From Clitoria ternatea (lineage: Eukaryota; Streptophyta; Magnoliopsida; Fabales; Fabaceae): a stretch of 64,000 bases of DNA. Position numbers and translations under genes: made by a program. The first letter of the stretch is position 1, and the number at the start of each line of letters is the position of its first letter. The notes below the pieces were generated by a model, which had not been told where the DNA came from, did no database searches, and saw only the letters and a list, made by a program, of their open reading frames with translations. Location of the stretch: positions 230,138,242 to 230,202,241 of the forward strand of contig CM075670.1 of assembly GCA_037962975.1 (NCBI GenBank), given 5' to 3'. Positions 1 through 11,482 of the stretch are shown piece after piece.

Positions 1-327
1 ATCAGGTATATGAACTCATTTTCATTAATGAAGTGAGGGATCTTCAACTGAATGGATGAACGATTACTCTCTGAAATACATTCCTTACTTGGAATATCAT
101 CACTGACTTGAGCGTCGGAGAATCTTTGCAGGTGACACCACCATTCGCCCACTTCAACGCGTTAGGTCGGTGTGAAGGACCTCCAGGACGCCCAATCCGC
201 TCTCCTCACTCAAGGACAACGGATACTTACACCGGATACTCATACATCCGGTCTTCTGTACGGTATTTACATACTGTTTGTGATTGACTTGAGTCCGGAT
301 CTCTAGACCCCGGTTCAGGACAGATCA
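1..327 (+). mobile_element. 3' part of a Tat-type LTR, cut by the window start
   Basis: This stretch aligns along its length with the last ~330 bp of the complete solo LTR at 33285-34017. It shares the block ACTTGAGCGTCGGAGAATCT at about 106-125 and ends in the same CAGGACAGATCA. No primer-binding-like sequence follows position 327, so it is a 3' LTR or a solo LTR in plus orientation. The 5' part lies outside the window. Confidence 0.8.
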
Positions 328-1350
328 ATTTCTATATGACAACATAAATATCACATTTATTTATGTAAAATTAAGTATGTGTTATATGATAAATTTACCA
401 TTTATTTCATTAGCGTTGTCTATTTGTCTTACTAGACTCTGGAGAGATAAAAAAAAATTAAACAGATAAAAGAATACAACCATTATATAATATTTGTTGG
501 ATGGAATTTGCCATTCATTTATTTAATTAGAGGCATTCTTTTTTTAAATTAATTTCTTCATATTAATATAAGCTATTAGTGACCAAGTATGTTGGTTAGG
601 TGTGATAATTTAGCATATTATTTGTTTAAGTGGTTAAAGTTTAATCTTTAACTCTTATGACTGAAAAACATTATGTATCTAGCTAGTTTCATATTAGATA
701 AAGGATTAGTCTTATGTTTATTAGTTGTGGGGATATTTTGAAAGATTCAAGTTGTACATGTGTAATTACATTTAAGCAGAGTCTCAAATTTAAACATTTT
801 GGATGGAAAACAATATCTATTGTGAGAGCTAGTATAACTATAATATAACTCTTTTCTGCTTAAATAATATTACATATGGTAGAAGATACCTATAATTAAA
901 TTTAAAAAGCCAACGGTGGAAAATATGCTAGTTAAGCCCTCGTCAAGTTGTCTCACACCGACTTACTAGAGTCAAAACATATTTCAAGACTTCATGGTTA
1001 CTTAAATGTACTTATAAGCTATTCACCAACAATTCACCTATAACAATTACCTTACATTGGTGGAATTTGAATTGACATTCCCAACTACATGAGTTTACTA
1101 ACCAACCATGCCAATCTTGCTTAATTTTAAGTGTATTTTTCATATATTTTCATGAGATGACATAAAAGATAGTATGCAGCACTGCAACTCACACAACAAG
1201 GCTAGTTGTCAAATTTTATAAATGACTTGGGTTGTTGGGAATAATTAATGTATGTTCAAAGAGACAATTCATCATGTTAGTATAAATAAGATATTATTCA
1301 TAATTTTAGTATAATATTTATTAATTGGTTGATTTAATATGGTAATTTCC
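328..1350. other. AT-rich stretch, no gene seen
   Basis: About 1 kb of AT-rich DNA between the truncated LTR and the CACTA transposon. I see no coding potential, RNA gene or clear repeat. It is probably old intergenic sequence that received the CACTA insertion at a TCA site. Confidence 0.6.
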
Positions 1351-1353
1351 TCA

Positions 1354-1840
1354 CACCACTAAAAAAACACCTGTTAGCGACGAAGTAATTGGTCGCTAAT
1401 CCATGCCATGACTGTCGCTAAAACCATTAGCGACGGCATCTCAGACGGGACAGAGGACGTCGCTAAAACCCTCGTCGAAAACACATCAGCGACCACATAC
1501 ATGTCGTCGCTACCATATTGACGGCGTAAGACCGTCGCTAAAATCGTCTCTGCCCCAATAACTCCAGCCGTCGCTAAGTGTTGCCATACAGCAACCTCAA
1601 GACCCCGTCGCTACTAGCAGCCACCAGCGACCACCACACGCCGTCGCTATGGGTACTCATGTAGCGTTCACGTGATCCGTCGCTGTGGGAAGCCATGTAG
1701 CGACCACGATATTCCGTCGCTGTTTCTTACAATACAGCGACCACTGAGTTCGTCGCTGTGTTTAACAATACAGCGACCACGATATTCCGTCGCTGTTTTT
1801 AACAATACAGCGACCATCCGTGTCCGTCGCTAATTGGAAT
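1354..1840. repeat. CACTA left terminal inverted repeat and subterminal array
   Basis: After the 18-bp terminal repeat there are about twenty copies of AGCGAC or its complement GTCGCT up to about 1835, often as paired inverted units separated by 10-30 bp, for example AGCGACCA...TCCGTCGCT. In En/Spm-type elements such motifs bind the TNPA-like protein. Several longer units (ACAATACAGCGACCA) are repeated almost exactly at 1728-1815. Confidence 0.85.
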
Positions 1841-2165
1841 CTTCTTTTTTAGGAAATTGGTTTTAATATTTATATAGGTTTTGTTAAATATTTTGTATTT
1901 TGTACTGACTGATAAAATTTTATAATTAAATTTAAATAATTTTTTTAAAATATTAAATTATTATTAAAAACAAAATAATAGATTAAATTAATTTATCAAA
2001 TAGGTTGAATTATTAATGATAGGTACAATAAGGCTTTTTGATTTGAATGTAATTACCAATAAATATTGACATAATAAATAAAGAATGACAAAATAAATAC
2101 TGAATGAAATATAACATAAAAACTAAAAATCAAATATACAATGTGTATAAATAATAAAAATACAA

Positions 2166-3973
2166 TCATGGTGGTGGGGGATCCTCGGGTGGTGGTGGGG
2201 GCGTCTGGGAAGTGGGGGGAGGTAGCCTCGCCATCAACTGCATCAGTAGCTCCTGCTGCTGAGCAAGTTACCGACGAGTCTCGGCGTGCTGCTCCTCGGC
2301 CCGCTGTCGGTCCGCCTCGGCTTTCTGTCAGTCCGCCTCGGCCCGCTCCAACAACAACTGCCTCTGACGTCGCTCCTCCTGTAGCTCATCGTTCAGGTTT
2401 TGAATTACCTGAACGACCTCAGTCGGAAGACCAGAGGAAGACGAAGAGGAAGGGGTCTTCCCCTTTTTCGCCAGCTGTGTGCCGACGCCACCCAATCCAA
2501 ATACCCTCCCTTTCTTGTTCACACCGCCAACAGCCTCCATATAGATGGCGTTGTCGTCAGAACAAGATAGGGTGGGAGGAACCTCCCCTTCAGGAGTGGA
2601 GGCCACCAGGTCCGCCTCCTTCTCGGCCCTCCTGGCCTGATACGCCTCCTGTAAATTCAAAAACAATGATATAGGATTAGTAAGCAGGAGTGTAAATTAT
2701 AAGCATATGTCAGTTAAAAGTAAATACCGCTAGATCCATAGTCTTCTGGTTTACCCATGCACCGGCTTTGTTCTTCTTGGTCATTTGCATGACCTCAAAC
2801 AAAGAAGGCTCCTGGTGCTCCCTCAGCTCCTGTGGTGGACAAAAAACATTGAGATTATTATTTGTAAACATGTCAGACGAATCATAATAGAAATGTTTAA
2901 CATAAATATACTTACAAATCTTTTCTTGTGCTCGAGGGTTGAAATGCTACCCCCAGTGTAAACCGAGGCTGCAACATCGGCGGCTCTGTTGGCCCTGTTC
3001 CGAGCACTCGCCTGCTGGAACGGGACCCCGCCCCACTTCTGGACCATCCCGTCCCAATGGTCCTCCGGGATCTAACGAGGGCGCTCACCCTTGTCCCTCA
3101 CCTTCCAAAGGGTACTCTTGATGATTTTGGAGGTCTTTATGGCAAAGACCTTCCTAATCTCATCAATCATACGCTCCGCCCACTGGTAATCACGCTGTAA
3201 AATGAAATGAGAAATCAAAATTAATAAAAGGTCTATTTTACAAATCAAGTCACAACAATCTGAGCTAGGAACTTACTGAGAAGGTGTCAAACCACCTATC
3301 TTGCACAACCTTCCCAGCATCTGTCCAAGATATATATGGACCATCCCACTGAGCCTTCAAAACCTTAGTAATCGCTTTGGTAGTGCGACTACTATCAACA
3401 AAGCTGTAATGACAACAATTATGTTAGGAGTAAAACAACACACAATCTAGGGAGACTCCCAAAATTTCGGCAGAGTCTCCCCTGTAAATGTAACATTTCC
3501 AAGTTTAAATAGTTACCCTGTTACAAACAGAAGAGTACCCAGTACAATTCAATCTACACAAGTACTATAAAAGTAACATCCAATAAACCATCAAGTCTTT
3601 CCACTAAAGTTTAATATAAAGTACCATACAAATAACATAAAAGTATTTGAGGTTTAGTCACTTACTCGTCTCCGGCCGGCACGGGTACCAACATGGGCAG
3701 AGGGGATGCCGGAGGTGGGGTGGCCTGATGGCCATGGTCCTCCAAGCCACCAACTCCAGGACTCTGCTCTGGGGTGGTCAGTCGGGGTGATGGGGTGGTC
3801 TGCTGTGGTGGTGGTGGTGGAGTGGTCTGTTGTGGTGGAGGTGGTGGTGGTGATGGAGTGCTCTGCTGTAGTGGTGATGGAGTGGTCTCCTGTGCTGGGG
3901 TGGGAGTCCCTTGCCGGGATGTCGGGGTCCTAGACCCACCACCCCTACTGAAGGGCAGTCGACGTCCCATCAT
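2166..3973 (-). pseudogene. TNPA-like CACTA gene, five exons, two nonsense codons
   Basis: A five-exon model on the minus strand keeps reading phase throughout: 3973-3666, 3403-3277, 3194-2916, 2829-2728 and 2648-2166, all with GT-AG introns, 433 codons in total. Exon 1 encodes a proline-rich region (repeats of PPPPQQTTPS type). Exons 2-4 resemble the plant En/Spm transposase_24 family (PF03004 type), with ASARNRANRA, VYTGGSISTLEHKKRF and WVNQKTMD motifs. Exon 5 has an acidic/charged coiled-coil-like stretch rich in Glu, Arg and Gln, and a proline-rich end. In this family the protein binds the subterminal repeats. A TAG at 3074-3072, where the family has Trp, and a TAA at 2270-2268 break it. 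An acceptor directly before the ATG at 3973 suggests an intron in the leader. Protein function is inferred from the family. Confidence 0.78.
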
Positions 3974-4019
3974 CTGTGGATAAAATCATGAAAAGAAAGG
4001 TTAGTCTCAGGATATATAT

Positions 4020-5654
4020 AAACCTATGTAACATGTTGTTTAACGACTACATACTCTGTGTCTGTTTCAGTTTCAAATTCCCCCTCAGTTTCAGTGTCAC
4101 TGTGGTTATCTGTTTGAACAAGTTCATCAGTATCCAAATCAGCCCTAGACCGTTTTTATCGAGAGACAAGGTCTTTGTCAATGTGTTCACCCCCCGTAGT
4201 GGCGAGTGTCTCATCCATTATGACTGGATCAATGTTGAACAACAAATTGGCATCGTTGAGCTCGTGTGGTGCAAGCTGATAAGCGTCATCGACCTCCTTG
4301 GAGACATTGTCAGTGATCTGACTTCGGGCCTTGGCCTTGATTACTGCATACCAGTCCCGATGTCCTCCCGGGAAGTCGGTGTAATAAACCTGCTCAGCTT
4401 GTTGGGCAAAAATGAAGGAATCAAACCCTTTATATCTACCATTCTTCTTGACCTCAACTAAGCCGTAGTTGTTGTCAACCTTTGTTCCAACACCGATTGT
4501 GTTGTCAAACCAATCACATTTGAAAAGAACAATATCTCTTCTTAGTCGTCCAGAGAACGAAACTTCAACAATCTCCGTCAGCACTCCATAAAAGTCTTCT
4601 TCCAACTGTCCGGCGGTGCCTCTAACACAAACCCCGTAGTTATGGGTGCGCATCCCTTCACTCCATTGAAGAATATTAAACTTGTAGCCATTTACGTAGT
4701 AAATAGGCCATTTTTTAACATGAAGCAAAGGTTGTCATTTCTTCGACTAAGTATGCCTCACAAATTGATGCTTCAACGCAGGCTTTGTTCGACACTTTAT
4801 CTTTTAAGGAGCGTAAGAATCTTCAACATCATTAACAAGATAGTGTTAAGTTAGAAAATACTATTATAAAAAGTGTTTGCAAGGAAATTAAAGAGTTCTG
4901 GCGTTCACCTTTCGAATGGATACATCCAACGATACTGCACCGGGCCACCAACCAAGGCCTCGTACGGTAGATGGATAAGCAAATGCTCCATCGAGTCAAA
5001 AAAACTTGGTGGGAAAATCTGCTCCAACTTACAAATCAATACCGGGATAGTTTCTTCCATCTTCACAAGTTTCTCCACAGTCAACGAAGTAGCCGTCAAC
5101 TTCTTAAAGAAGTGACTCAACTCCTTAAAGAAGTGACTGTTGCACCCGTCCCACAATGGAGTCTGAGCCGCCTCTAACAAATCATAAAATCTCTTCACCT
5201 TCGGATTAGGATCCTCCTCTACATTGTCAGAGTCTCCATGACTTGCTTGGTCATTATGTTCCAGCAGACGCCCGGTGGAGGGTCCAACATGATCTATCAC
5301 CATTTGTTCTATGTTGTTGTACGTATCCCTGTTTCCTCCAACCTCATAGTAAGACTGTTGCACGGTTACGTCTGATGGTCTACGCGGTAACTGCTCACCA
5401 TGGTTGTACCAGCAGTGGTATGTTTCCATGAACCCTTTCTAAGTTAGGTGGCACATGACATCATCCGCGTATTCAAAACTCATGCATTTGCACCTTGAGC
5501 ACGGACAACGAATCTTCTGAGTCACTTCAAATCCAGGAGTGTTTGCCGAAGCGAACGGAATGAACTCCAATAGCCCCATCATAAACTCCTCAGTCACTCG
5601 CTGATTGCGATCTAGTCGGTTGTACATCCATCGCTGATTTGCCGGTACCTCCAT
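4020..5654 (-). pseudogene. TNPD-like CACTA transposase, internally deleted and broken
   Basis: Read on the minus strand. 5654-5439 resembles the N-terminal transposase-associated domain (WMYNRLDRN, then a CPCSRCKC zinc-like motif) and ends at an in-frame TAG (5441-5439). The same frame continues at 5429-4909 through an acidic linker into a DUF4218-type segment (EETIPVLICKLEQIFPPSFF, HLPYEALVGGPVQYRWMYPF). A GT-AG intron (about 4908-4821) leads to an exon with KVSNKACVEASICEAYLVEE. 4728-4156 is a DUF4216-type segment (YGVCVRG, DFYGVLTEIVE, VLFKCDWFD, FAQQAEQVYYTD), followed past a stop by an acidic tail to about 4020. The large central catalytic domain (Transposase_21 / tnp2) is missing between about 5150 and 5100. 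It cannot encode an active transposase. Confidence 0.82.
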
Positions 5655-5733
5655 TTACAATATCTAACAAGCACGATTTCTGTTACTTTAAATTATTGTA
5701 ATTTTATTTGACTATCGGTTGTAAATCACTCTC

Positions 5734-6300
5734 TATCTCTTTGATGTTGCAAATTGGTGGGGCCCTATCCCATTCGGGATGAATATGCAACCAACTGTAA
5801 CCCATCTCTGTTGTATGTGGTCTATCTTGTGTCGTTGATGTTCATTTAAAATTTCGGCAGCATTTCGCATTGGTCCCCGAGTACACAGAGATACGTACAG
5901 TATGAAACACCGCACGCAGACATGCACCCTGGGGACAATACGAAACACCATAACTGAAATTTCATATGAACATTCAATGTCTTAAGATAGACTATATACA
6001 ACATTGATGGGTTACGCCCTACTGGTTACAAATTCATACCAAACTGTCCAACTGGGACAATTCAAGATCCAACACAACACGGTACATCAGCCGGTTGTTT
6101 TGAAACTTGAACGGGAATCTAATGGGTACACACACGACTAAACTCTACATTATTAAATCATGAGTTTCATTTTTTAAGTTCCCTAAGAAAGGAAGCCTGT
6201 CAAAATTTTGGCAGAGTCTCCCCTGTAAACTAGACAGTTCCCAAATTTACGAACGACCTGTTACATACAGAAAACTTTCCAGTATAGATAAATATACATA
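5734..6300. other. CACTA 5' non-coding region with a repeated block
   Basis: This lies upstream of the TNPD remnant. The block at about 6200-6300 (AAAATTTTGGCAGAGTCTCCCCTGT...) is a diverged copy of about 3452-3560, inside intron 1 of the TNPA-like gene. A shorter related piece (AAAATTTCGGCAG) sits at about 5848. No gene is supported here. Confidence 0.5.
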
Positions 6301-6341
6301 CCGTACGCATTGTATATGATATTCAAAGTTATGAACACCAA

Positions 6342-6736
6342 ATCATGTTATCAGTACATAAAACCAATGCCTAATGAGCTCTGCTCTCCACTAACAAACA
6401 ACATTACACATGCATAAAGAATCATGTTATCAGTACACAAAACCAATGCCTAATGAGCTCTGCTCTCCACTAACAAACAACATTACACATGCATAAAGAA
6501 TCATGTTATCAGCACACAAAACCAATGCCTAATGAGCTCTGCTCTCCACTAACAAACAACATTACACATGCATAAACTTCACATGTTATCAGCACACAAA
6601 ACCAATGCCTAATGAGCTCTGCTCTCCACTAACGAACAACATTACACATGCATAGAACACATTATAAACATATCAAAACCAGTTCCTAATGAGCTTTGCT
6701 CTCTACTAACAAACAACAATTGACATGCATACATAT
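6342..6736. repeat. 79-bp tandem repeat, about five units
   Basis: Units begin at 6342, 6421, 6500, about 6579 and about 6658. The first four are nearly identical (core AATGAGCTCTGCTCTCCACT); the fifth is diverged. The array lies in the non-coding interior of the CACTA element upstream of the transposase genes. Confidence 0.9.
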
Positions 6737-7099
6737 ATCGAGAAAGTCAGCGTTAGGGGATTACCTAGGGAAAAAAGTCAGCGATGAATACAGAGCTCAA
6801 AAGAGACGATCAGAGACCACGCGTGATGTGTGTTACTCTGCATGACAAACCAAGAAGTTGTTAGACAGTTACAAGTAGCAAGGAAACTAAACAAAGAGAG
6901 ACACACAAAGCAAATTATAGATTACACAGCAACGACTTCTTAGTGATCTAGACACTTGGGATCCACATGAGAATGAGTCCATGAGAGACACAACAGAGAC
7001 TACATTTGCATTATTAAACATTCTAAAGGTTGTTTGTAAAGACTCTTCTTAGATGAGTTAATTTATAAAGACTCTTTTTAGATGAGTTAATTAGTTAAG

Positions 7100-7360
7100 A
7101 GTGATGCGAACAGAGCAGAGCAGAGAGAGACAAGCGAGCAGAGCAGAGAGACAAGCGAGCAGAGCAGAGAGAGAAGCGAGCAGATCAGAGAGAGAAGCGA
7201 ACAGATCAGACAGCGACGCAAAGAAGAAGGAACAGGAGACCAAACGCGAAGAAGAAACGAAGAAGAAGAAGCAGAGGTTGAAGTCACATCGCGCTGGAAG
7301 CAGAGTGAGAAAAGAGAAGTCGCGTGCGAGTGAGAAAGAAGGAAGAAGGGTGCCCTAACA
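7100..7360. repeat. Purine-rich low-complexity tract
   Basis: GAGCAGAGCAGAGAGAGACAAGC-type repeats grade into GAAGAAG runs. Open frames on both strands here translate to Arg/Glu/Ser or Ser/Leu repeats and reflect base composition, not a gene. Confidence 0.75.
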
Positions 7361-7485
7361 CAATCGGGTCTTTTTCTGGGTCACCCAATTAAAATGGGTT
7401 TTTAATGGTTTTTACCCGATCCCACAAAATCATAAAATCTTGGGATTTTACCGATTTTGGGATCTTAACGGTCATGACCATAGGA

Positions 7486-7728
7486 TCAATATTGGTTGTT
7501 TGTGATGTTGAGGGTGTTGGTTGGTTGTGTAGAGGGAGCTGCAGAATTAAGGGGAAAACCAGGTAGGAACTGAGACTCATTGGTGGAAGGTACAGAGGGA
7601 GATGATGTGGAAGTAGAAGAGCTGGTTACAAGGAGAAAATAATACAGTTGGATGCGGTGGGTGTAACAGGAATGGGATACTGAAGTGGTGAATTTAGGAT
7701 AGGGAAAGCGAGCCTCATTGAATAACAC
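7486..7728 (-). pseudogene. Possible Ty1/copia integrase-tail fragment inside CACTA
   Basis: The minus-strand frame starts with [12 protein letters not shown] and continues into a Ser/Thr/Pro-rich stretch. Copia polyproteins often have a 'DV(L/I)F-E--FP' sequence followed by a low-complexity linker between integrase and reverse transcriptase, so this may be a captured copia scrap. It directly abuts the kinase fragment on the other strand. Support is limited to this short motif. Confidence 0.4.
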
Positions 7729-7733
7729 ATCCT

Positions 7734-8054
7734 TTGAGATATATAACCTACGATAGGAAAATAACTTCTGCTAATGCCACATCATATATTGTGACGAAGG
7801 GTTATATAGCTCCAGAGTATCTCGAGGAAGGAATGGTCATAACCAAAATGGATGTTTATGCCTTCGGAGTGGTGCTGTTAGAACTGATCACAAGTAAAGA
7901 TTCTGTGATCCTATAAGATGGAAGAGAAGTAATGCTTCAGGCTATGGAAGTAAATCTTGTTGGAAAAGAGATTGAAGCAGAGGAAGTGAGTTTGTTTGTT
8001 GATCCTAGCCTAACTAGAAACAATGAGAAAGTGTGTTTCCTTCAACCCTTATAG
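7734..8054 (+). pseudogene. Captured receptor-like kinase fragment
   Basis: The plus frame reads a stretch of protein kinase domain. It has the activation-loop end and APE motif ([14 protein letters not shown]), the subdomain IX Asp ([16 protein letters not shown]), an in-frame TAA at 7914-7916, then subdomain X/XI-like sequence (DGREVMLQAM...FVDPSLTRN) to a stop near 8054. The spacing best recalls LysM-type receptor-like kinases, but the piece is too short to assign. It lacks the N-lobe, the HRD and the DFG, and lies on the strand opposite the CACTA genes. It is best explained as a host gene fragment carried by the transposon. Confidence 0.72.
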
Positions 8055-9330
8055 GTCCTAGTGAAGAGAGTATTGTGCTTTGGGTTACATTCCAAATCAT
8101 CCCTTCTTTTGTTGGTTTGAATGGTGTTGATAAACAACATGCCTAATTATGTCCATTGACAAATGCCAAGATATAACTATTATTATGGGTTAAAAATACC
8201 TGTTTTACCATGGAATTATTAAAGAAAAGCCTCATGAAAATTGGGTAGCCCAATCAAGTCATCTCAAGAGCATTCACTGTGTTTCAATGAATCCTTTTTC
8301 TATTTGTGCTGGCAGTATCTCGCAACTAGTGGGGTTAGCAAATGCACACTTTGCCTTAGTATTTGCCAACTAGTTAATTACATAAGATAGCATCACAGGC
8401 TACATTTTATTCATGTTGTATCATATCATTTGAACTATCCGATTTTGTGTTATGATTTCAAGAGGCAATTTGATTAGACTATATTATGTTCAGGCATCTC
8501 TTTTCTTAAATACTATAATGAAATGAATATAACACAACTGAATTGGTAGTCTGGTATTCAACAGAGAAGTGAATTAAATACATTAATTTAGGCATAACTT
8601 GAATGAATGAATTTATAAATTAAAAAACACTTGTCTCTATTATACATTATATCTTATCTTGTCCCTTTAGCACCAACTATATACCCATACTATTTTGAAT
8701 AATTTCTTTATCATATACAATATTTTTACCCAGCAAAATGATATACATCTCAGGCTTTAGTTGACAGAAACTTTACAGATTATTTAGGTTGTTTGGAAAT
8801 GATTATTCAGGTTGTTTTCCTTGAACCAGCAGAAGCTAAAGCAACTTTCAGGGGTGTTCAGATTTTTTTAACAATGAATAGAAACAATAACTTTTTGAAT
8901 TCTATATAGTCAGGCCAAACTATAACAAGGAAACCAAGCAATAATTTGATTTACACAAACAAACAATGAAATGGAATGAAGGAGGTGGACAATTGGTGAA
9001 AATAAATACTGATATACACCTGGAATCAAACATACATGTAAGGATAGAAATAATGCCCTGAAACTAAAATTCAAACAGAAGAAAACAAGAAAAAATCTAT
9101 AGAAATAATGCCCTGAAACTAAAATTCAAACAGAAGAAAAGAAGAAAACAAGAATGAACTAGAAAACCAGTAAGCTGCTCACTAACCAGTTTGTGAGAGG
9201 GGCTCACGGAGGCGGTGGAGGTGGAGCTTCGACGAAGGTGGAGGTGGAGGTGAAGGTGGAGGTGGACCATGAAGCCTTTCTCAGAGGGGCTCACGGAGGC
9301 GGTGGAGGTGGAGCTTCGGTGGAGGTGGAA
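8055..9330. other. CACTA interior, no gene recognised
   Basis: AT-rich sequence without coding signals. A 39-bp segment (ATAGAAATAATGCCCTGAAA...) occurs twice, at about 9046 and 9100. A (GGTGGAGGTGGA)-type tract begins about 9205. Part of this region may be captured DNA next to the kinase fragment, but I cannot identify it. Confidence 0.5.
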
Positions 9331-9360
9331 GTTTGGTGGAGGTGGAGGAGAGGGAGGGAG

Positions 9361-9660
9361 AGGTGAACGGAGGGAGGGAGGGGGAACTCGGAGGTGAGGA
9401 GGGGGAGGGAGAGGTGAACGGAGGGAGGGAGAGGGAACTCGGAGGTGACGAGAGGGAGGGAGAGGTGAACGGAGGGAGGGAGGGGGAAGTCGGAGGTGAG
9501 GAGGGGGAGGGAGAGGTGAACAGAGGGAGGGAGGGGGAACTCGGAGGTGACAAGAGGGAGGGAGAGGTGAACGGAGGGAGGGAGGGGGAACTCGGAGGTG
9601 ACGAGAGGGAGGGAGAGGTGAACGGAGGGAGGGAGGGGGAGGGAGAGGTGAACGGAGAGG
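9361..9660. repeat. 51-bp purine-rich minisatellite
   Basis: Units start with AGGTGAACGGAGGGAGGGAG at 9361, 9412, 9463, 9514 and 9565, with a shortened sixth at 9616. Because 51 is a multiple of three, long open frames appear on both strands (Glu/Gly-rich on plus, Pro/Ser-rich on minus). I regard these as artefacts of the repeat. Confidence 0.92.
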
Positions 9661-9719
9661 TTAGCTGAGAGAGGGGAAAGTTAGGGCAACTGAGAGGGAG
9701 AGGGGCTGCTGTCGAGTGA

Positions 9720-10507
9720 CATTAAAAATTTAGCGACGGCATTCAGGCCGTCGCTACAGACGTCACTACCTTTAAACACTTCACGACGGTAAACCAACTC
9801 CGTCCCTAATCCCCTGAACCGTAGCGACGGCCTCAACCCACCATCACTAACTTCAATCATTAAAAGGAAAAATTGGAGGGAAGTGAAATACATAGCGACG
9901 GGCGGACGAATCCGTCACTAATATCCTGAATCTTAGCGACGGTTTCACACCCCCGTCACTACCTTCCATTATTTAAATTCAATAGTGTGGAGGGAAGACG
10001 AAAACATAGCGACGGTAGAACGTACCGTCACTAATCTCTTCACAAATAGCGACGGTATCGCCCAACCGTCACTAATATCCTAAACCTTAGCGACGGTTGG
10101 AGAATGCCGTCACTATTATTCACGACGGTATTGCATCGCCGTCACTAATTATTTCATACAGTAGCGACGATGTACGCCTCCGTCACTAGTACATACCATA
10201 GCGACGCGGATTGACCGTCGCTTTAGTTGGAGGGAACATTAGCGGCGGTAGCTCACCGTCGCAACTGTTTGCCGCCAATTGAAAACCAGGGCGGGAAAGA
10301 AAAAATGTTGGAGTTAAAATATAGCGACCCTTCTAGCGACGGTCTTGATAAGGATTAGCGACCGCGTATTAACCCGGTCGCTAATTTAGTCGCTAAAGAC
10401 TTTTAGGTCCCTTTTGGTATGAAACGGTCGCTAACACGGTCGCTATTTAGCGACGGCAGGTGGTGGTCGCTAATTTGAGGTAGCTGTTTGGGGTTTTTTT
10501 AGTTGTG
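9720..10507. repeat. CACTA right terminal inverted repeat and subterminal array
   Basis: Numerous TAGCGACGG and CCGTCRCTA motifs run from about 9730 to 10465, followed by the terminal repeat ending at 10507. The array is longer than the left one (about 740 against 450 bp), and many CCGTCGCT units have decayed to CCGTCACT. Confidence 0.85.
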
Positions 10508-10510
10508 TCA

Positions 10511-11476
10511 ATTGATTAATATTAGAGACTTGTTATTATATTAGAGAATATAATAATGAGAAACAAGTCTTTTATAATTTTAATTTAAATTGTTATTGAT
10601 CTTGTGATTATTAAAAATAGGACGTCAATAATGTAGATAGATCAATATATATGCAATGATCTTTATTGGACAAAGATTAACATATCTCAATAATGATAGA
10701 TATAGAGATATGATCATTGAATTGAATTGAATTAGAGAATTCCTAATGGTTAACACTACCTTCTAAATTGTCAATAGGAAAAATATCACGAAAAATATAA
10801 TAATTTCTTCTGACTTGAGATTATCATAGTAATTAACAAGTTATTTATTATACTTTCATTCCGGACACCTAATGCCCAAAGATATTAATTAAATGGTTAT
10901 TCAGTATAATTAAACACTTGGAGAATTAGTGATAAGTCAAACACCTAATGACAAAATAAAGTCCTTGGTCCAATATAATTGAATCAATAAAGAAAACAAT
11001 TTCTTGAGTTAGTTCCCGTAAGTTAAAAGAAATAAAAAGAAAAATAATTTTCTCTCTTTTGACATATCCTATCGGTAAATGATTTCATAATCAAAGCATT
11101 CAAAACAAAGATCGGTCTCAGTGAAGATATAACCTTTCATCCATTTAAGGGGAAAAAGTTTAAAGATCAAAAAAACTACTATTGAATCAATTTTATTGTT
11201 GTAATATATACATATATTAATTTTGGATGTATAATTTAAATACAATAATATTTATTTTCGCTGTTTATATTTTAAACACTTATGAAACTTCACGATAACA
11301 TGTTAGGGAGCATTTGGAAGCCCAAGTATAGGGGCATGGTGAGTTGTTAAAAGGATCAGGTGGTGTACATAATATGATTGTTCTTAATGCCACCGTATGT
11401 TGCTTTTGATACTAGCTAGTTAACACTCAAAAATTTTGGTCATGTCGGTGACTAATAGTAATATATGTACATGTTT
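10511..11476. other. AT-rich stretch, no gene seen
   Basis: Intergenic DNA between the CACTA element and the copia element. No coding signal or element border was recognised. Confidence 0.55.
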
Positions 11477-11482
11477 AACTCT

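Larger units (their letters stand above)
1354..10507 (-). mobile_element. CACTA (En/Spm) DNA transposon, about 9.15 kb, non-autonomous
   Basis: The left end reads CACCACTAAAAAAACACC and the reverse complement of the right end reads CACAACTAAAAAAACCCC, matching at 16 of 18 bases. A 3-bp TSD, TCA, flanks both ends (1351-1353 and 10508-10510), as expected for CACTA elements. Inside each end is a dense array of short AGCGAC / GTCGCT motifs in both orientations, the usual TNPA-type subterminal binding region. The interior carries minus-strand remnants of a TNPA-like gene and a TNPD-like transposase, plus minisatellites and captured sequence. The transposase lacks its catalytic part, so movement would need proteins from another copy. 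Confidence 0.92.

Noticed and set aside
6342..6736. CRISPR-like array
   Set aside because: Units are contiguous 79-bp tandem copies without unique spacers, in a plant transposon.
9281..9668. Pro/Ser-rich (minus) and Glu/Gly-rich (plus) proteins
   Set aside because: Produced by the 51-bp minisatellite, whose length is a multiple of three.
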